NCBI GenBank assembly: GCA_002311335.1
Contig: DBZX01000066.1
Location: 41,279-47,829 of the forward strand
From: a bacterium UBP10_UBA1149
GTDB lineage: Bacteria > Desulfobacterota > Binatia > UBA1149
Direction: 5' to 3'
Length of the DNA: 6,551 nucleotides
Within the stretch, counting starts at the first letter, position 1. The number at the start of each line of letters is the position of its first letter. Under the pieces are notes generated by a model that searched no databases, was not told the origin of the DNA, and worked only from the letters and a program-made list of their open reading frames with translations. Position numbers and translations under genes: made by a program. Below, in pieces: positions 1 to 6,308 of the stretch.

Positions 1-21
1 GAAAGAGCAGCGGGCGGGTAG

Positions 22-2247
22 ATGAGGGCTTGCCTCTTTGGCACCTACAATCGCCGTCACAGCGCCAATCGCATTTACGCGAGGGCCATAGCAGCGGCCG
101 GCTTTGAGCTGGTCGAAATCCACGAGCCACTATGGGAGCGCACCCGCGACAAGGGCGCCGCGTACTTCGGGCCGCTTGGCCTGCTCAGGGGCCTGGTGGG
201 GTGGCTCTCGGCTGCCGTTAAGCTGACCCGTCGTTGGTGGACAAGCGGCGGCACGCCGGTGGCCGTAGTGGGGTTCAACGGCCAGCTCGACGTGTTGCTG
301 CTGCGCCTGGTGAGTCTGCGTCAAGGCCCGAGGGTGATTTTTGCGCCGCTGGTCTCGCTCACCGAGACCCTCGTTGACGACCGTGGTGTCTACTCAAGGG
401 GGGGCATGGCGGCGCGCGCGCTGCGGTTGCTCGACAGGCTCAGCTGCCGGGCCGCCGACGTGGTGATCGTCGACACCCTGGCCCACCGGCGCTATTTTGT
501 CGACGTGCTGGGTGTGGCCGAAGAACGTGTGGTGGTCTGCTATCTTGGTGCCGACGCTGCGGTGTTCGGCGATGACGCCGATTCCATCGTCACTGAGCGG
601 CCTGACGAGGCTGAGCAGCCCGACGAAGCCGAGCAGCCCGACGAAGTCGGACGCTTGCGGGTGCTGTGGTTCGGGCAGTACCTGCCGCTGCACGGCACCG
701 ACGTGATCGCCGGTGCCGTCGAGCAGCTGGCCGACCGCGACGATCTGTCCTTCGTGTTCGTGGGCACGGGCGAAGCACGGGAGGAGTTTGAGCAGAGGGT
801 CAGGCAGAGCGGCGCGGTCGCCGAGTTCGAGGACTGGGTGGATTACGAACAGCTGCCCGCGCTCATCGAGAAGGCCGACATCGTGCTGGGCGTGTTCGGC
901 GACTCGGTGAAATCGCGCATGGTTATACCCAACAAGGTCTACCAGGGGGCGGCCGTGGGCCGTGCCGTGATAACGGCCGACTGTGAAGCCGTGCGCGAGG
1001 TGTTTACCGACGGTCGCGACCTGGTCCTGTGCGAAGCCGAGGCCGGTGCGCTGGCCGCGGCCATAAGCTCGTTGGCGTCAACCGCGGGTCACCGTCGCAG
1101 CCTGGGCGAGGCGGCTTCCAAACTGATAGCGGGGCGCTTCGGCGACCGGGAACTCGGCCGCTGCTGGGTCGGGCCACTTTCGGGCGAAGAAACAACAGCC
1201 GAACAGACAGCCGTCGAAGTAACCGCCGTCGGAGAGCCCGCCGCCCTCGAGAGCACTGCGGACGACGAAGCACTGGTGGGCGTGGTCATACTCAATTTCA
1301 ACAGCGCACGGGCCACCCTGCGCTGCCTGCTGGCCGTCACCGGCAGCGATTACGGAAACCTGCGGGTCATGGTGGTCGACAACGCTTCTCAAGCCGCGGA
1401 TAGACGCGAGCTTGAGGCGGGCATGGCCGGGCGCTTTGAGGCCCGGTTGTTGCTCAACGACGAGAACCTGGGCTACGCCGGCGGAAACAACGCCGCGCTC
1501 AAGACACTGTTCGGCGACGGTTGCCGCTACGTGCTCGTGCTCAACGGCGACACGTTGCCCACGCCCACGGCCATAAGCTCGCTGGTGGCCTGCGCCCGTC
1601 GAAATCCCCACTGCGGGCCGGTGGGCCCGAGGATAGCGCGCGACTGGCCGGGCGCCCACAGCGCGTCGATAGGCGAGCGTTACTGGGCCACCGTGGCCTG
1701 GTTGCCACGCAGCCTGCTCAGGCCGCGACGACCGCGACAGACCAGCTACGAGGTCGGCGGTGTGCTGGGTTGTGCCATGCTCATCAGCCGCGATCTCTAC
1801 AACCGCGTGGGCGGTTTCGAGGAGGCTTACTTCGCGTACTACGAAGAAGTGGACTACTGCCTGCGTGCCCGGCGGGTTGGAATGCCGCCGAGGGTGGAGC
1901 CCGGGGCCGAGATCGCGCACACCGGCTGGCGCGGCTTTGGCGGCGGCATGACGGGACTGGCGGCCTATCTCAAGGCTCGCAACCTGTGGCAGCTGGGCTC
2001 GCGCCGGCTGGACCTGCTCGAGAAGCTGCTGTTCGTGCCCGGCTACTTTGCCATGCTGGGCCTGAGCATGCTGGGCTACCTGTTCAGGGGCAGGATAAGC
2101 GTGCTGGTGGCCATGGGCAGGGGCGCCGCCGCAGGAATGGGCGGGGAAACCGGCCGCCCGCCTGATTTTGTGTTCGAGGCCGCGGGGGTTCCCGACGCGG
2201 GCAGGCTTGCTGGCGGCGGCGGGGAGCAGCAGGAGCCGTTGCGGTGA
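22..2247 (+). CDS. Bifunctional glycosyltransferase: N-terminal GT4 domain fused to C-terminal GT2 (rhamnosyltransferase-like) domain
   Basis: Predicted to transfer two sugars in succession during polysaccharide assembly at the cytoplasmic membrane. Residues ~1-375 form a GT-B fold of the GT4 type: FGTYN start, the YLPLHG loop at the head of the second Rossmann domain (~217-222), and VIPNKVYQ (301-308) where E-x7-E normally lies; Met300 and Gln308 occupy the two Glu positions. Residues ~385-416 are a Thr/Ala/Glu-rich linker. Residues ~418-690 are a GT2 domain: VVILNFNS (421-428), NLGYAGGNN (482-490), a NGDT metal-site motif with Asp510, and EEVDYC (608-613). A hydrophobic stretch (~669-691) probably contacts the membrane; the Gly-rich tail to 741 is unassigned. 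A 6-residue unit, PDEAEQ, repeats between the GT4 subdomains (194-211). ATG 22 matches family starts. An upstream gene may end at TAG 19-21 or overlap as ATGA (TGA 23-25). No strong Shine-Dalgarno. The domain calls are firm; the sugars are unknown. Confidence 0.9.
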   Translation: MRACLFGTYNRRHSANRIYARAIAAAGFELVEIHEPLWERTRDKGAAYFGPLGLLRGLVGWLSAAVKLTRRWWTSGGTPVAVVGFNGQLDVLLLRLVSLRQGPRVIFAPLVSLTETLVDDRGVYSRGGMAARALRLLDRLSCRAADVVIVDTLAHRRYFVDVLGVAEERVVVCYLGADAAVFGDDADSIVTERPDEAEQPDEAEQPDEVGRLRVLWFGQYLPLHGTDVIAGAVEQLADRDDLSFVFVGTGEAREEFEQRVRQSGAVAEFEDWVDYEQLPALIEKADIVLGVFGDSVKSRMVIPNKVYQGAAVGRAVITADCEAVREVFTDGRDLVLCEAEAGALAAAISSLASTAGHRRSLGEAASKLIAGRFGDRELGRCWVGPLSGEETTAEQTAVEVTAVGEPAALESTADDEALVGVVILNFNSARATLRCLLAVTGSDYGNLRVMVVDNASQAADRRELEAGMAGRFEARLLLNDENLGYAGGNNAALKTLFGDGCRYVLVLNGDTLPTPTAISSLVACARRNPHCGPVGPRIARDWPGAHSASIGERYWATVAWLPRSLLRPRRPRQTSYEVGGVLGCAMLISRDLYNRVGGFEEAYFAYYEEVDYCLRARRVGMPPRVEPGAEIAHTGWRGFGGGMTGLAAYLKARNLWQLGSRRLDLLEKLLFVPGYFAMLGLSMLGYLFRGRISVLVAMGRGAAAGMGGETGRPPDFVFEAAGVPDAGRLAGGGGEQQEPLR
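601..648 (+). repeat. In-frame 18-bp tandem repeat encoding PDEAEQ units
   Basis: Two full 18-bp units (601-618 and 619-636) and a partial third (637-648) encode PDEAEQ, PDEAEQ and PDEV. The first two units differ at only three positions, all synonymous; the partial unit diverges at its last codon (Ala to Val). The repeat falls between the strand ending in CYLGAD and the RVLWFGQYLP strand, which is the hinge between the two Rossmann domains of the GT4 half. Because the unit is a multiple of three, copy-number change by slippage would lengthen or shorten an acidic hinge without breaking the frame. The sequence shows the repeat; variability is inferred. Confidence 0.85.
2231..2235 (+). promoter_or_regulatory. 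Shine-Dalgarno AGGAG for the GTG start at 2244
   Basis: AGGAG lies 8 nt before GTG 2244, inside the last codons of the fusion gene. It supports the GTG as the true start. Together with the GTGA overlap it suggests translational coupling of the two genes. Confidence 0.65.
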
Positions 2248-3341
2248 ATGTAGCCCTGTCAGCTGTGGCGGGCACCCTGGGCGGCCCGGCCACTTACGCG
2301 GTCGAGCTGGCCGGCGCCCTGGCAAAAGAGTTTCCCGCCGACGAGTACACCGTTTTTACTGACCACCCGGACGCCTTCGGCGGCCGTGTTGAGACCGTCA
2401 GGGTTCGCCTGCGCAGTGCCTGGGAGCAGCCGCTGTGGGATCACCTGTGGCTGCGCCGCGCCCTGCTCGGGCACCCGGCCGAGCTTTTTCACGGTACCAA
2501 GGGCGTGTTGCCGGGCCTTCTGGGGCGCCCGGGCGTGGTGACGGTGCACGACGTAGCCCACCTGGTCTATCCCGAGAGCTTCGCCCTGGCCCAGCGCCTG
2601 CACCTGGCCCTGGAGACCCCGCGCAGCATAAGCCTCGCCCAGGTGGTGCTCACCGATTCGCAGAGCACGGCCCGGGATCTTGCCAGCCACTACCCAGCCG
2701 TGAGCGACAAGGTGGAGGTGGTGCCGCTGGGTGCGCCTGCGGCCGGAGTGCGACCCGGCGACGACGAGATCGAGGCCTGGCGACGCGAGCAGGGCATAGG
2801 ACCCCGGGTTATCGGCTACCTGGGCACGGTGCAACCGCGCAAGAATCTCGACCTGCTGGTTGATGCTTTCAGCAGCCTGTCGGCCGGCAGTGACTGGCAG
2901 TTGCTGGTCGCCGGACGCTTGCGGCCGGGCTACCGGCCGGCGTTTCTTGACCGCGACCTGCCCGGGGTTCGCTACCTCGGGCCCTTGGACGACGAAGAGA
3001 TTCCGCTGTTTCTCGGCAGCCTGCGCTGCATGGTTTCGCCATCTTCTTACGAGGGTTTCGGGCTCACCTTTCTCGAGGCCATGGCCGCCGGCTGCCCGGT
3101 GGTCGGCTTTGCCAACAGTTCCATACCCGAGGTGGTGGGAGACGCGGGCCTGCTCGTCGAAAACGAGGACTCGGCGTCGTTGGCCGCGGCCATCGGCCGC
3201 CTGCTGGAGGACGATGAGCTGGCCGAACAGCTGGCGAAGGCCGGCCTTGAGCGCGCCGCGAATTTTACCTGGTCGAACACCGCCCGTCTCACACGCGCTG
3301 TCTATGCCCGGGCGCTGGCCGCTGGCCGGGGGCAGAAGTGA
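2244..3341 (+). CDS. GT4 family glycosyltransferase (mannosyltransferase-like)
   Basis: Retaining GT-B transferase expected to add a hexose, possibly mannose, from a nucleotide sugar to a lipid-linked glycan on the cytoplasmic face. At 365 aa it has the normal length for a single GT4 enzyme. The N-terminal half has a Gly-rich acceptor loop (GTLGGPATYAVELAGAL) and the VTVHDVAHLVYPE segment typical of GT4 mannosyltransferases. The C-terminal half opens with GYLGTVQPRKN, where Arg199 and Lys200 are the expected diphosphate-binding residues. It carries an intact E-x7-E motif, Glu270 to Glu278, within EGFGLTFLEAMAAG. No signal peptide or membrane helix is seen. GTG 2244 is chosen because it has AGGAG 8 nt upstream and forms a 4-bp GTGA overlap with the preceding stop; the next gene overlaps it in the same way. 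Family assignment is secure. The sugar is inferred from general resemblance only. Confidence 0.92.
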   Translation: MNVALSAVAGTLGGPATYAVELAGALAKEFPADEYTVFTDHPDAFGGRVETVRVRLRSAWEQPLWDHLWLRRALLGHPAELFHGTKGVLPGLLGRPGVVTVHDVAHLVYPESFALAQRLHLALETPRSISLAQVVLTDSQSTARDLASHYPAVSDKVEVVPLGAPAAGVRPGDDEIEAWRREQGIGPRVIGYLGTVQPRKNLDLLVDAFSSLSAGSDWQLLVAGRLRPGYRPAFLDRDLPGVRYLGPLDDEEIPLFLGSLRCMVSPSSYEGFGLTFLEAMAAGCPVVGFANSSIPEVVGDAGLLVENEDSASLAAAIGRLLEDDELAEQLAKAGLERAANFTWSNTARLTRAVYARALAAGRGQK

Positions 3342-4237
3342 AAGTCACCGCGGTAGTACTCGACTGGAACGGACACCAGGACACGCTGGCCTGCCTGCGC
3401 AGCCTGCGCGAAGTAAGCGGCCTGGACATCCTAGTGGTCGACAACGGCTCCAGCCCGCGGCTGGCGGAGGCCTGCGGCGACGAACTCGTCGGTGTGACCC
3501 TGCTGGAGAACGATCAGAACCTGGGCTACGCGGGTGGCAACAACATCGGGTTGAAACGCGCGCTGGCCGACGGGGCCGAGGCCGTGTGGGTGCTCAACAA
3601 CGATACCGTGGTCGATCCCGAAGCGCTGGATCTCCTGCTGGCCTGCCTTGAGCGTCACCCGCGGGCCGCGGCCGTGGCGCCGGCCGTGCTTTCAGCCGAC
3701 GACCCGAGCCGCCTGTGGGTGGCCTGGGGCGAGGTCAACTGGTTGCAGAGCCTGGTGCGCCTGGTGGGGCAGGGACGCGAATATGGTCCGCGCTGGCAGG
3801 GCGAGCGCGAGGTGCCGTGGCTGCCCGGTTGCTCGGTGCTGTTCAGGCGCGCGGCCTTGGAGGCGGTGGGCCTGTTCGACGAAAACTATTTTGCCTACCA
3901 CGAAGACGTCGACTGGGCGGCGAGGGCGCGAGAGCTGGGCTGGAGCATGCACTACAGCGGGCTGGCCACGGTCGTTCACCGCGGCAGCGCGAGCAGTGGC
4001 GGCTACTCGGGCTTCAAGCGTTACCTGAGCGCTCGCAACAGCGTTCTCTATGCGCGGCGCCACGGCAGTTTTCAGCAGCGGGTACTGCTCGCGGCGGCCA
4101 TAATCCTTACGCTGCCTTTTCAGTACCTGCGCCGCCTGGCCACGGGCGAGCAGGGCGGGGTGCAGCTCAAACTGCGCGGCTGGCTGGACGGCCTCGCTGG
4201 CCGCCCCATCCCCTTCGAGCAGCTCCACCTCCGCTGA
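3338..4237 (+). CDS. GT2 family glycosyltransferase (rhamnosyltransferase-like)
   Basis: Inverting GT-A transferase of the group that includes dTDP-rhamnose-dependent rhamnosyltransferases; it probably extends a lipid-linked glycan. The 299 aa length is normal. Visible motifs are VVLDWNG at the N-terminus, VVDNGS (33-38) for nucleotide binding, NLGYAGGNN (~61-69), LNNDT with Asp89 as the metal ligand, and HEDVDW (188-193) with the candidate catalytic acidic residues. A hydrophobic C-terminal stretch (~248-264) may anchor the protein at the membrane. GTG 3338 overlaps the previous stop by 4 bp (GTGA). The sequence before it is G-rich but has no good Shine-Dalgarno, so translation probably depends on coupling. 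Motif order and spacing are close to those of the C-terminal half of the fusion gene at 22-2247, which suggests paralogy. This is the last gene of the tightly overlapped block. Substrate is not determinable from the sequence. Confidence 0.92.
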   Translation: MKVTAVVLDWNGHQDTLACLRSLREVSGLDILVVDNGSSPRLAEACGDELVGVTLLENDQNLGYAGGNNIGLKRALADGAEAVWVLNNDTVVDPEALDLLLACLERHPRAAAVAPAVLSADDPSRLWVAWGEVNWLQSLVRLVGQGREYGPRWQGEREVPWLPGCSVLFRRAALEAVGLFDENYFAYHEDVDWAARARELGWSMHYSGLATVVHRGSASSGGYSGFKRYLSARNSVLYARRHGSFQQRVLLAAAIILTLPFQYLRRLATGEQGGVQLKLRGWLDGLAGRPIPFEQLHLR

Positions 4238-4239
4238 CC

Positions 4240-4275
4240 AGACCGGGTCTCATCAGCGGAAAAGGTACCCGGTCT
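4240..4275. repeat. 9-bp perfect inverted repeat with an 18-nt loop, overlapping a direct repeat
   Basis: AGACCGGGT (4240-4248) is the exact reverse complement of ACCCGGTCT (4267-4275), giving a GC-rich stem with an 18-nt loop. The octamer GGTCTCAT also occurs twice in direct orientation (4246-4253 and 4271-4278), 25 bp apart. The stem starts 3 nt after the stop codon at 4235-4237, where a terminator would be expected, but it is followed by seven A residues rather than T residues. It could be a U-less hairpin that ends or stabilises the upstream transcript, or a protein-binding dyad. Confidence 0.6.
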
Positions 4276-4337
4276 CATAAAAAAATCCCTGCGGGTGGGT
4301 TCTGCATGCGCTAGGCTGTATGGGATAGTCAGATTCT

Positions 4338-4354
4338 GCGCCCGGGCGCTAGCG
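4338..4354. promoter_or_regulatory. Two overlapping palindromes directly upstream of the DPM1-like start codon
   Basis: GCGCCCGGGCGC (4338-4349) is a perfect 12-bp palindrome, and CGCTAGCG (4347-4354) is a perfect 8-bp palindrome sharing 3 bp with it. Their end is 2 nt before ATG 4357 and they fill the place where a Shine-Dalgarno would sit; none is recognisable. They may act as an operator or as a leader hairpin limiting ribosome access, or they may be a by-product of high G+C. Function is unproven. Confidence 0.4.
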
Positions 4355-4356
4355 AC

Positions 4357-5115
4357 ATGAAAAAGATAGTCTGTATACCGACTTACAACGAGGCACCCAA
4401 CGCCGCCAAGATCATTTCGGCGGTTCTCATGGTCGACCCCGAAAACGAGGTCTTGATCATCGACGACAACTCGCCCGACGGCACCGGCGAGCTTGTTGAC
4501 CGCGTCGTGGCCGAGAACCCGAGGGTTCACGTGCTGCACCGTCCCGGCAAGCAGGGTATCGGCCCGGCCTACAAGGAAGGCTTCGCCCGCGCGCTGGAAC
4601 TTGGCGCCGACCTCATCGTGCAGATGGACGCCGATTTTTCGCACCCGGTCGACGCCCTGGAAAAGTTCTACAAGCATATCGAGAACTACGACGTTGTGCT
4701 CGGTTCGCGCTACATCGACGGCATCACGGTGGTCAACTGGCCCATGGGACGGCTCATGCTGAGCTACTTCGGCAACTTGTACGCCCAGAAAGTACTGGGC
4801 GGCCTGCCGGTCAAGGACGCCACCGGCGGATTCAAGTGCTGGCGCCGCGAGGTGCTCGAGGCTATCGACCTGCCGGGCGTGCGCTCTAACGGCTACGGTT
4901 TCCAGATCGAGATGAACTACCGAGCCTGGCGACTGGGATACCGCTTGCACGAAACGCCCATCATCTTTGCCGACCGCAGGGAAGGCACGTCCAAGATGAA
5001 CAAGAAGATCGCGATCGAGGCGCTGGTGGTGGTGTGGTGGCTCAAGCTGGCCGACTTGATGGGCCGACTCGAGAAACCCAAGCTGGTCCGGGTCGACGGC
5101 CCGGGCTCATCCTGA
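4357..5115 (+). CDS. Polyprenyl-phosphate mannose synthase-like GT2 glycosyltransferase (DPM1 type)
   Basis: Expected to transfer mannose, or a similar hexose, from GDP-sugar to a polyprenyl phosphate at the inner face of the cytoplasmic membrane, yielding a lipid-linked sugar donor. The 252 aa length fits single-domain DPM1 enzymes. Family motifs appear in order: CIPTYNE (6-12), IIDDNSPDGT (Asp36, Asp37), QMDADFSHP with the DxD pair Asp91/Asp93, GSRY (116-119), DATGGFKCW, GYGFQIEM, and DRREGTSKM (206-214). There are no C-terminal membrane helices beyond a moderately hydrophobic helix (~219-234), so it resembles the soluble or peripheral type. ATG 4357 is fixed by the in-frame stop at 4312-4314. 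No Shine-Dalgarno is visible. It begins the second block, 16 bp before the next gene, and a GT-C enzyme that could use its product lies two genes downstream. The family call is secure; mannose rather than glucose or another sugar is likely but not certain. Confidence 0.93.
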   Translation: MKKIVCIPTYNEAPNAAKIISAVLMVDPENEVLIIDDNSPDGTGELVDRVVAENPRVHVLHRPGKQGIGPAYKEGFARALELGADLIVQMDADFSHPVDALEKFYKHIENYDVVLGSRYIDGITVVNWPMGRLMLSYFGNLYAQKVLGGLPVKDATGGFKCWRREVLEAIDLPGVRSNGYGFQIEMNYRAWRLGYRLHETPIIFADRREGTSKMNKKIAIEALVVVWWLKLADLMGRLEKPKLVRVDGPGSS

Positions 5116-5131
5116 ACGAGGCCGCGGCGAC

Positions 5132-6286
5132 GTGCCCCGCCGCCTGCTGATACTCAACGAACGCGATCCGCGCAATCCCCTTTCGGGAGGCTGCGAGGTC
5201 TACCTGTTCGAAATCTTTTCGCGCCTGGCGGCCAAGGGGCATCACGTCACCTTGCTCGCCGCCACCTTTCCCGGCTGCTCGCGCGAAGAAACCATAGACG
5301 GCGTGCACGTGCGCCGGCTCACCAACCGCTACGCTTTCTATTTCAAGGGGCCGCTGGAGGCCCGCCGGTTGGCGCGCGCGGGCAGCGTCGACGTGGTCAT
5401 TGATGCGCTGTCGAAGCTGCCGTTTCTCAGCCCGTGGCTGGTACCGGCCCCCTGCCTGGCGCTGGTAATGCACCTGTTCGGTACAACCGCTTTTGCCCAG
5501 GCTCCGTTTCCCGTGGCGCTGGTCACCTGGCTCTCGGAAAAACTCATACCGGCCTGCTACCGCAGCACGCCCATGGTCTCTATCTCACCGAGCACAAGGG
5601 ACGATCTCGTTGAGCGCGGGCTGCCCTACGAGATGGTGGCCATAGTCCCTTGCGGCATAGACCATGGACTGTACAAGCCGGTTGCCGGCAGCAGCTCGGC
5701 GTCGCCGCTCATCGGTTGGCTCGGCCGTGTAGAGAAGTACAAGCGGCTGGACAACATGCTCGAGGCCATGGTTGGCCTGCGCAAGCAGATCCCCGACGCG
5801 CGGCTGGTGGTCATCGGCGACGGCGGCGCCCTCCAGGAATCCCGGCAACTGGCTACCCGTCTTGGCCTCGACGACTGCGTTGAGTTTGTCGGCTTCGTGT
5901 CGGCCGAGCGCAAGGTCGAGTTACTTGGCCAGGCCCACGTGCTCGTGAACTCCTCGGAGAAAGAAGGCTGGGGCCTGACCGTAATCGAGGGCAATGCCTG
6001 TGGCACGCCCACGGTCGCCAGCAACGTGCCCGGTCTGCGCGACTCGGTGGTCGATGGCGAAACCGGCCTGCTCTACGAATACGCCGACGTGGCGGCCATG
6101 GAGTCGGCCCTGCTCAAGGTGCTGACCGACACCCAGCTTCGCCAGCGGCTCGGGACCGCGGCCCTGGAATGGGCCGCCCGCTTTACCTGGGACGCGGCGG
6201 CCTGCGACGTTGAAACGCTGGTGGAGCGATCGCTGCACGGTGGCGGGGCCCCGGCCTCCCTGGAGTTGCAGTCTCCGACGTTCTGA
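5132..6286 (+). CDS. GT4 family glycosyltransferase
   Basis: Retaining GT-B transferase acting on nucleotide sugars in the cytoplasm, probably on a lipid-linked glycan. The 384 aa length is normal. The N-terminus has NERDPRNPLSGGCEVYLFEI, with the Gly-rich acceptor loop at Gly19-Gly20. The hinge is reached at IVPCGID. The second domain starts with IGWLGRVEKYKRLD, where Arg199 and Lys204 are the expected phosphate contacts. An intact E-x7-E motif, Glu278 to Glu286, lies in EGWGLTVIEGNACG and is followed by the usual VPGLRDSVVDGETGLL stretch. No signal peptide or membrane helix is seen. GTG 5132 is preferred because it gives the family's standard start; a weak ACGAGG lies about 10 nt upstream. 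It sits 16 bp after the DPM1-like gene and 22 bp before the GT-C gene, so co-transcription is likely. Donor and acceptor are unknown. Confidence 0.92.
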   Translation: MPRRLLILNERDPRNPLSGGCEVYLFEIFSRLAAKGHHVTLLAATFPGCSREETIDGVHVRRLTNRYAFYFKGPLEARRLARAGSVDVVIDALSKLPFLSPWLVPAPCLALVMHLFGTTAFAQAPFPVALVTWLSEKLIPACYRSTPMVSISPSTRDDLVERGLPYEMVAIVPCGIDHGLYKPVAGSSSASPLIGWLGRVEKYKRLDNMLEAMVGLRKQIPDARLVVIGDGGALQESRQLATRLGLDDCVEFVGFVSAERKVELLGQAHVLVNSSEKEGWGLTVIEGNACGTPTVASNVPGLRDSVVDGETGLLYEYADVAAMESALLKVLTDTQLRQRLGTAALEWAARFTWDAAACDVETLVERSLHGGGAPASLELQSPTF

Positions 6287-6297
6287 GCTTTTGCGGT

Positions 6298-6303
6298 AAG
6301 GGA
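6298..6303 (+). promoter_or_regulatory. Probable Shine-Dalgarno AAGGGA for the GT-C gene
   Basis: AAGGGA ends 5 nt before GTG 6309 and 2 nt before the adjacent in-frame GTG 6306. The spacing favours 6309 as the start. A TAA at 6297-6299 in the same frame rules out any earlier start. Confidence 0.5.
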
Positions 6304-6308
6304 CAGTG

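Larger units (their letters stand above)
4238..4356. other. Intergenic region separating two gene blocks
   Basis: This 119-bp stretch is the only sizeable non-coding gap in the window. It holds an inverted repeat at 4240-4275, an A7 tract at 4279-4285, and overlapping palindromes at 4338-4354 touching the next start. A stop codon (TAG 4312-4314) in the frame of the downstream gene, with no ATG, GTG or TTG after it, fixes that gene's start at 4357. It is the likeliest place in the window for a transcript end, a new promoter, or both, but I see no convincing sigma-70 -35/-10 pair. Confidence 0.6.

Noticed and set aside
1..25. End of an upstream gene at the left edge
   Set aside because: Two frames offer a stop (TAG 19-21 abutting the ATG, or TGA 23-25 overlapping it as ATGA). 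With only 6-7 codons visible, neither the frame nor a product can be supported as a feature.
1059..1581. 13-bp direct repeat GGCCATAAGCTCG at 1059-1071 and 1569-1581
   Set aside because: Both copies encode the short helix residues AISS in reading frame within different domains. With no further similarity around them, shared codon preference explains it.
1078..2325. Long (415-codon) open frame on the - strand opposite the fusion gene
   Set aside because: Its predicted protein is His/Ala/Gln/Arg-rich with no recognisable domain. It lies opposite a gene with clear GT4/GT2 motifs, as expected when a GC-rich gene leaves stops rare on the other strand.
2860..3651. 263-codon + strand open frame spanning the junction of two glycosyltransferase genes
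   Set aside because: Composition is Arg/Trp/Pro/Ser-rich and without motifs, and it is out of frame with two well-supported genes that cover all of it.
4240..4285. Calling the inverted repeat a standard intrinsic terminator
   Set aside because: The homopolymer after the stem is A7, not T, on the + strand, and on the - strand the T run comes before the stem. Neither orientation gives the hairpin-then-U layout.
4299..4332. Sigma-70 promoter with GATAGT (4324-4329) as the -10 element
   Set aside because: The hexamers at 17-18 bp spacing (TCTGCA or TTCTGC) match TTGACA poorly, so the pairing is not better than chance.
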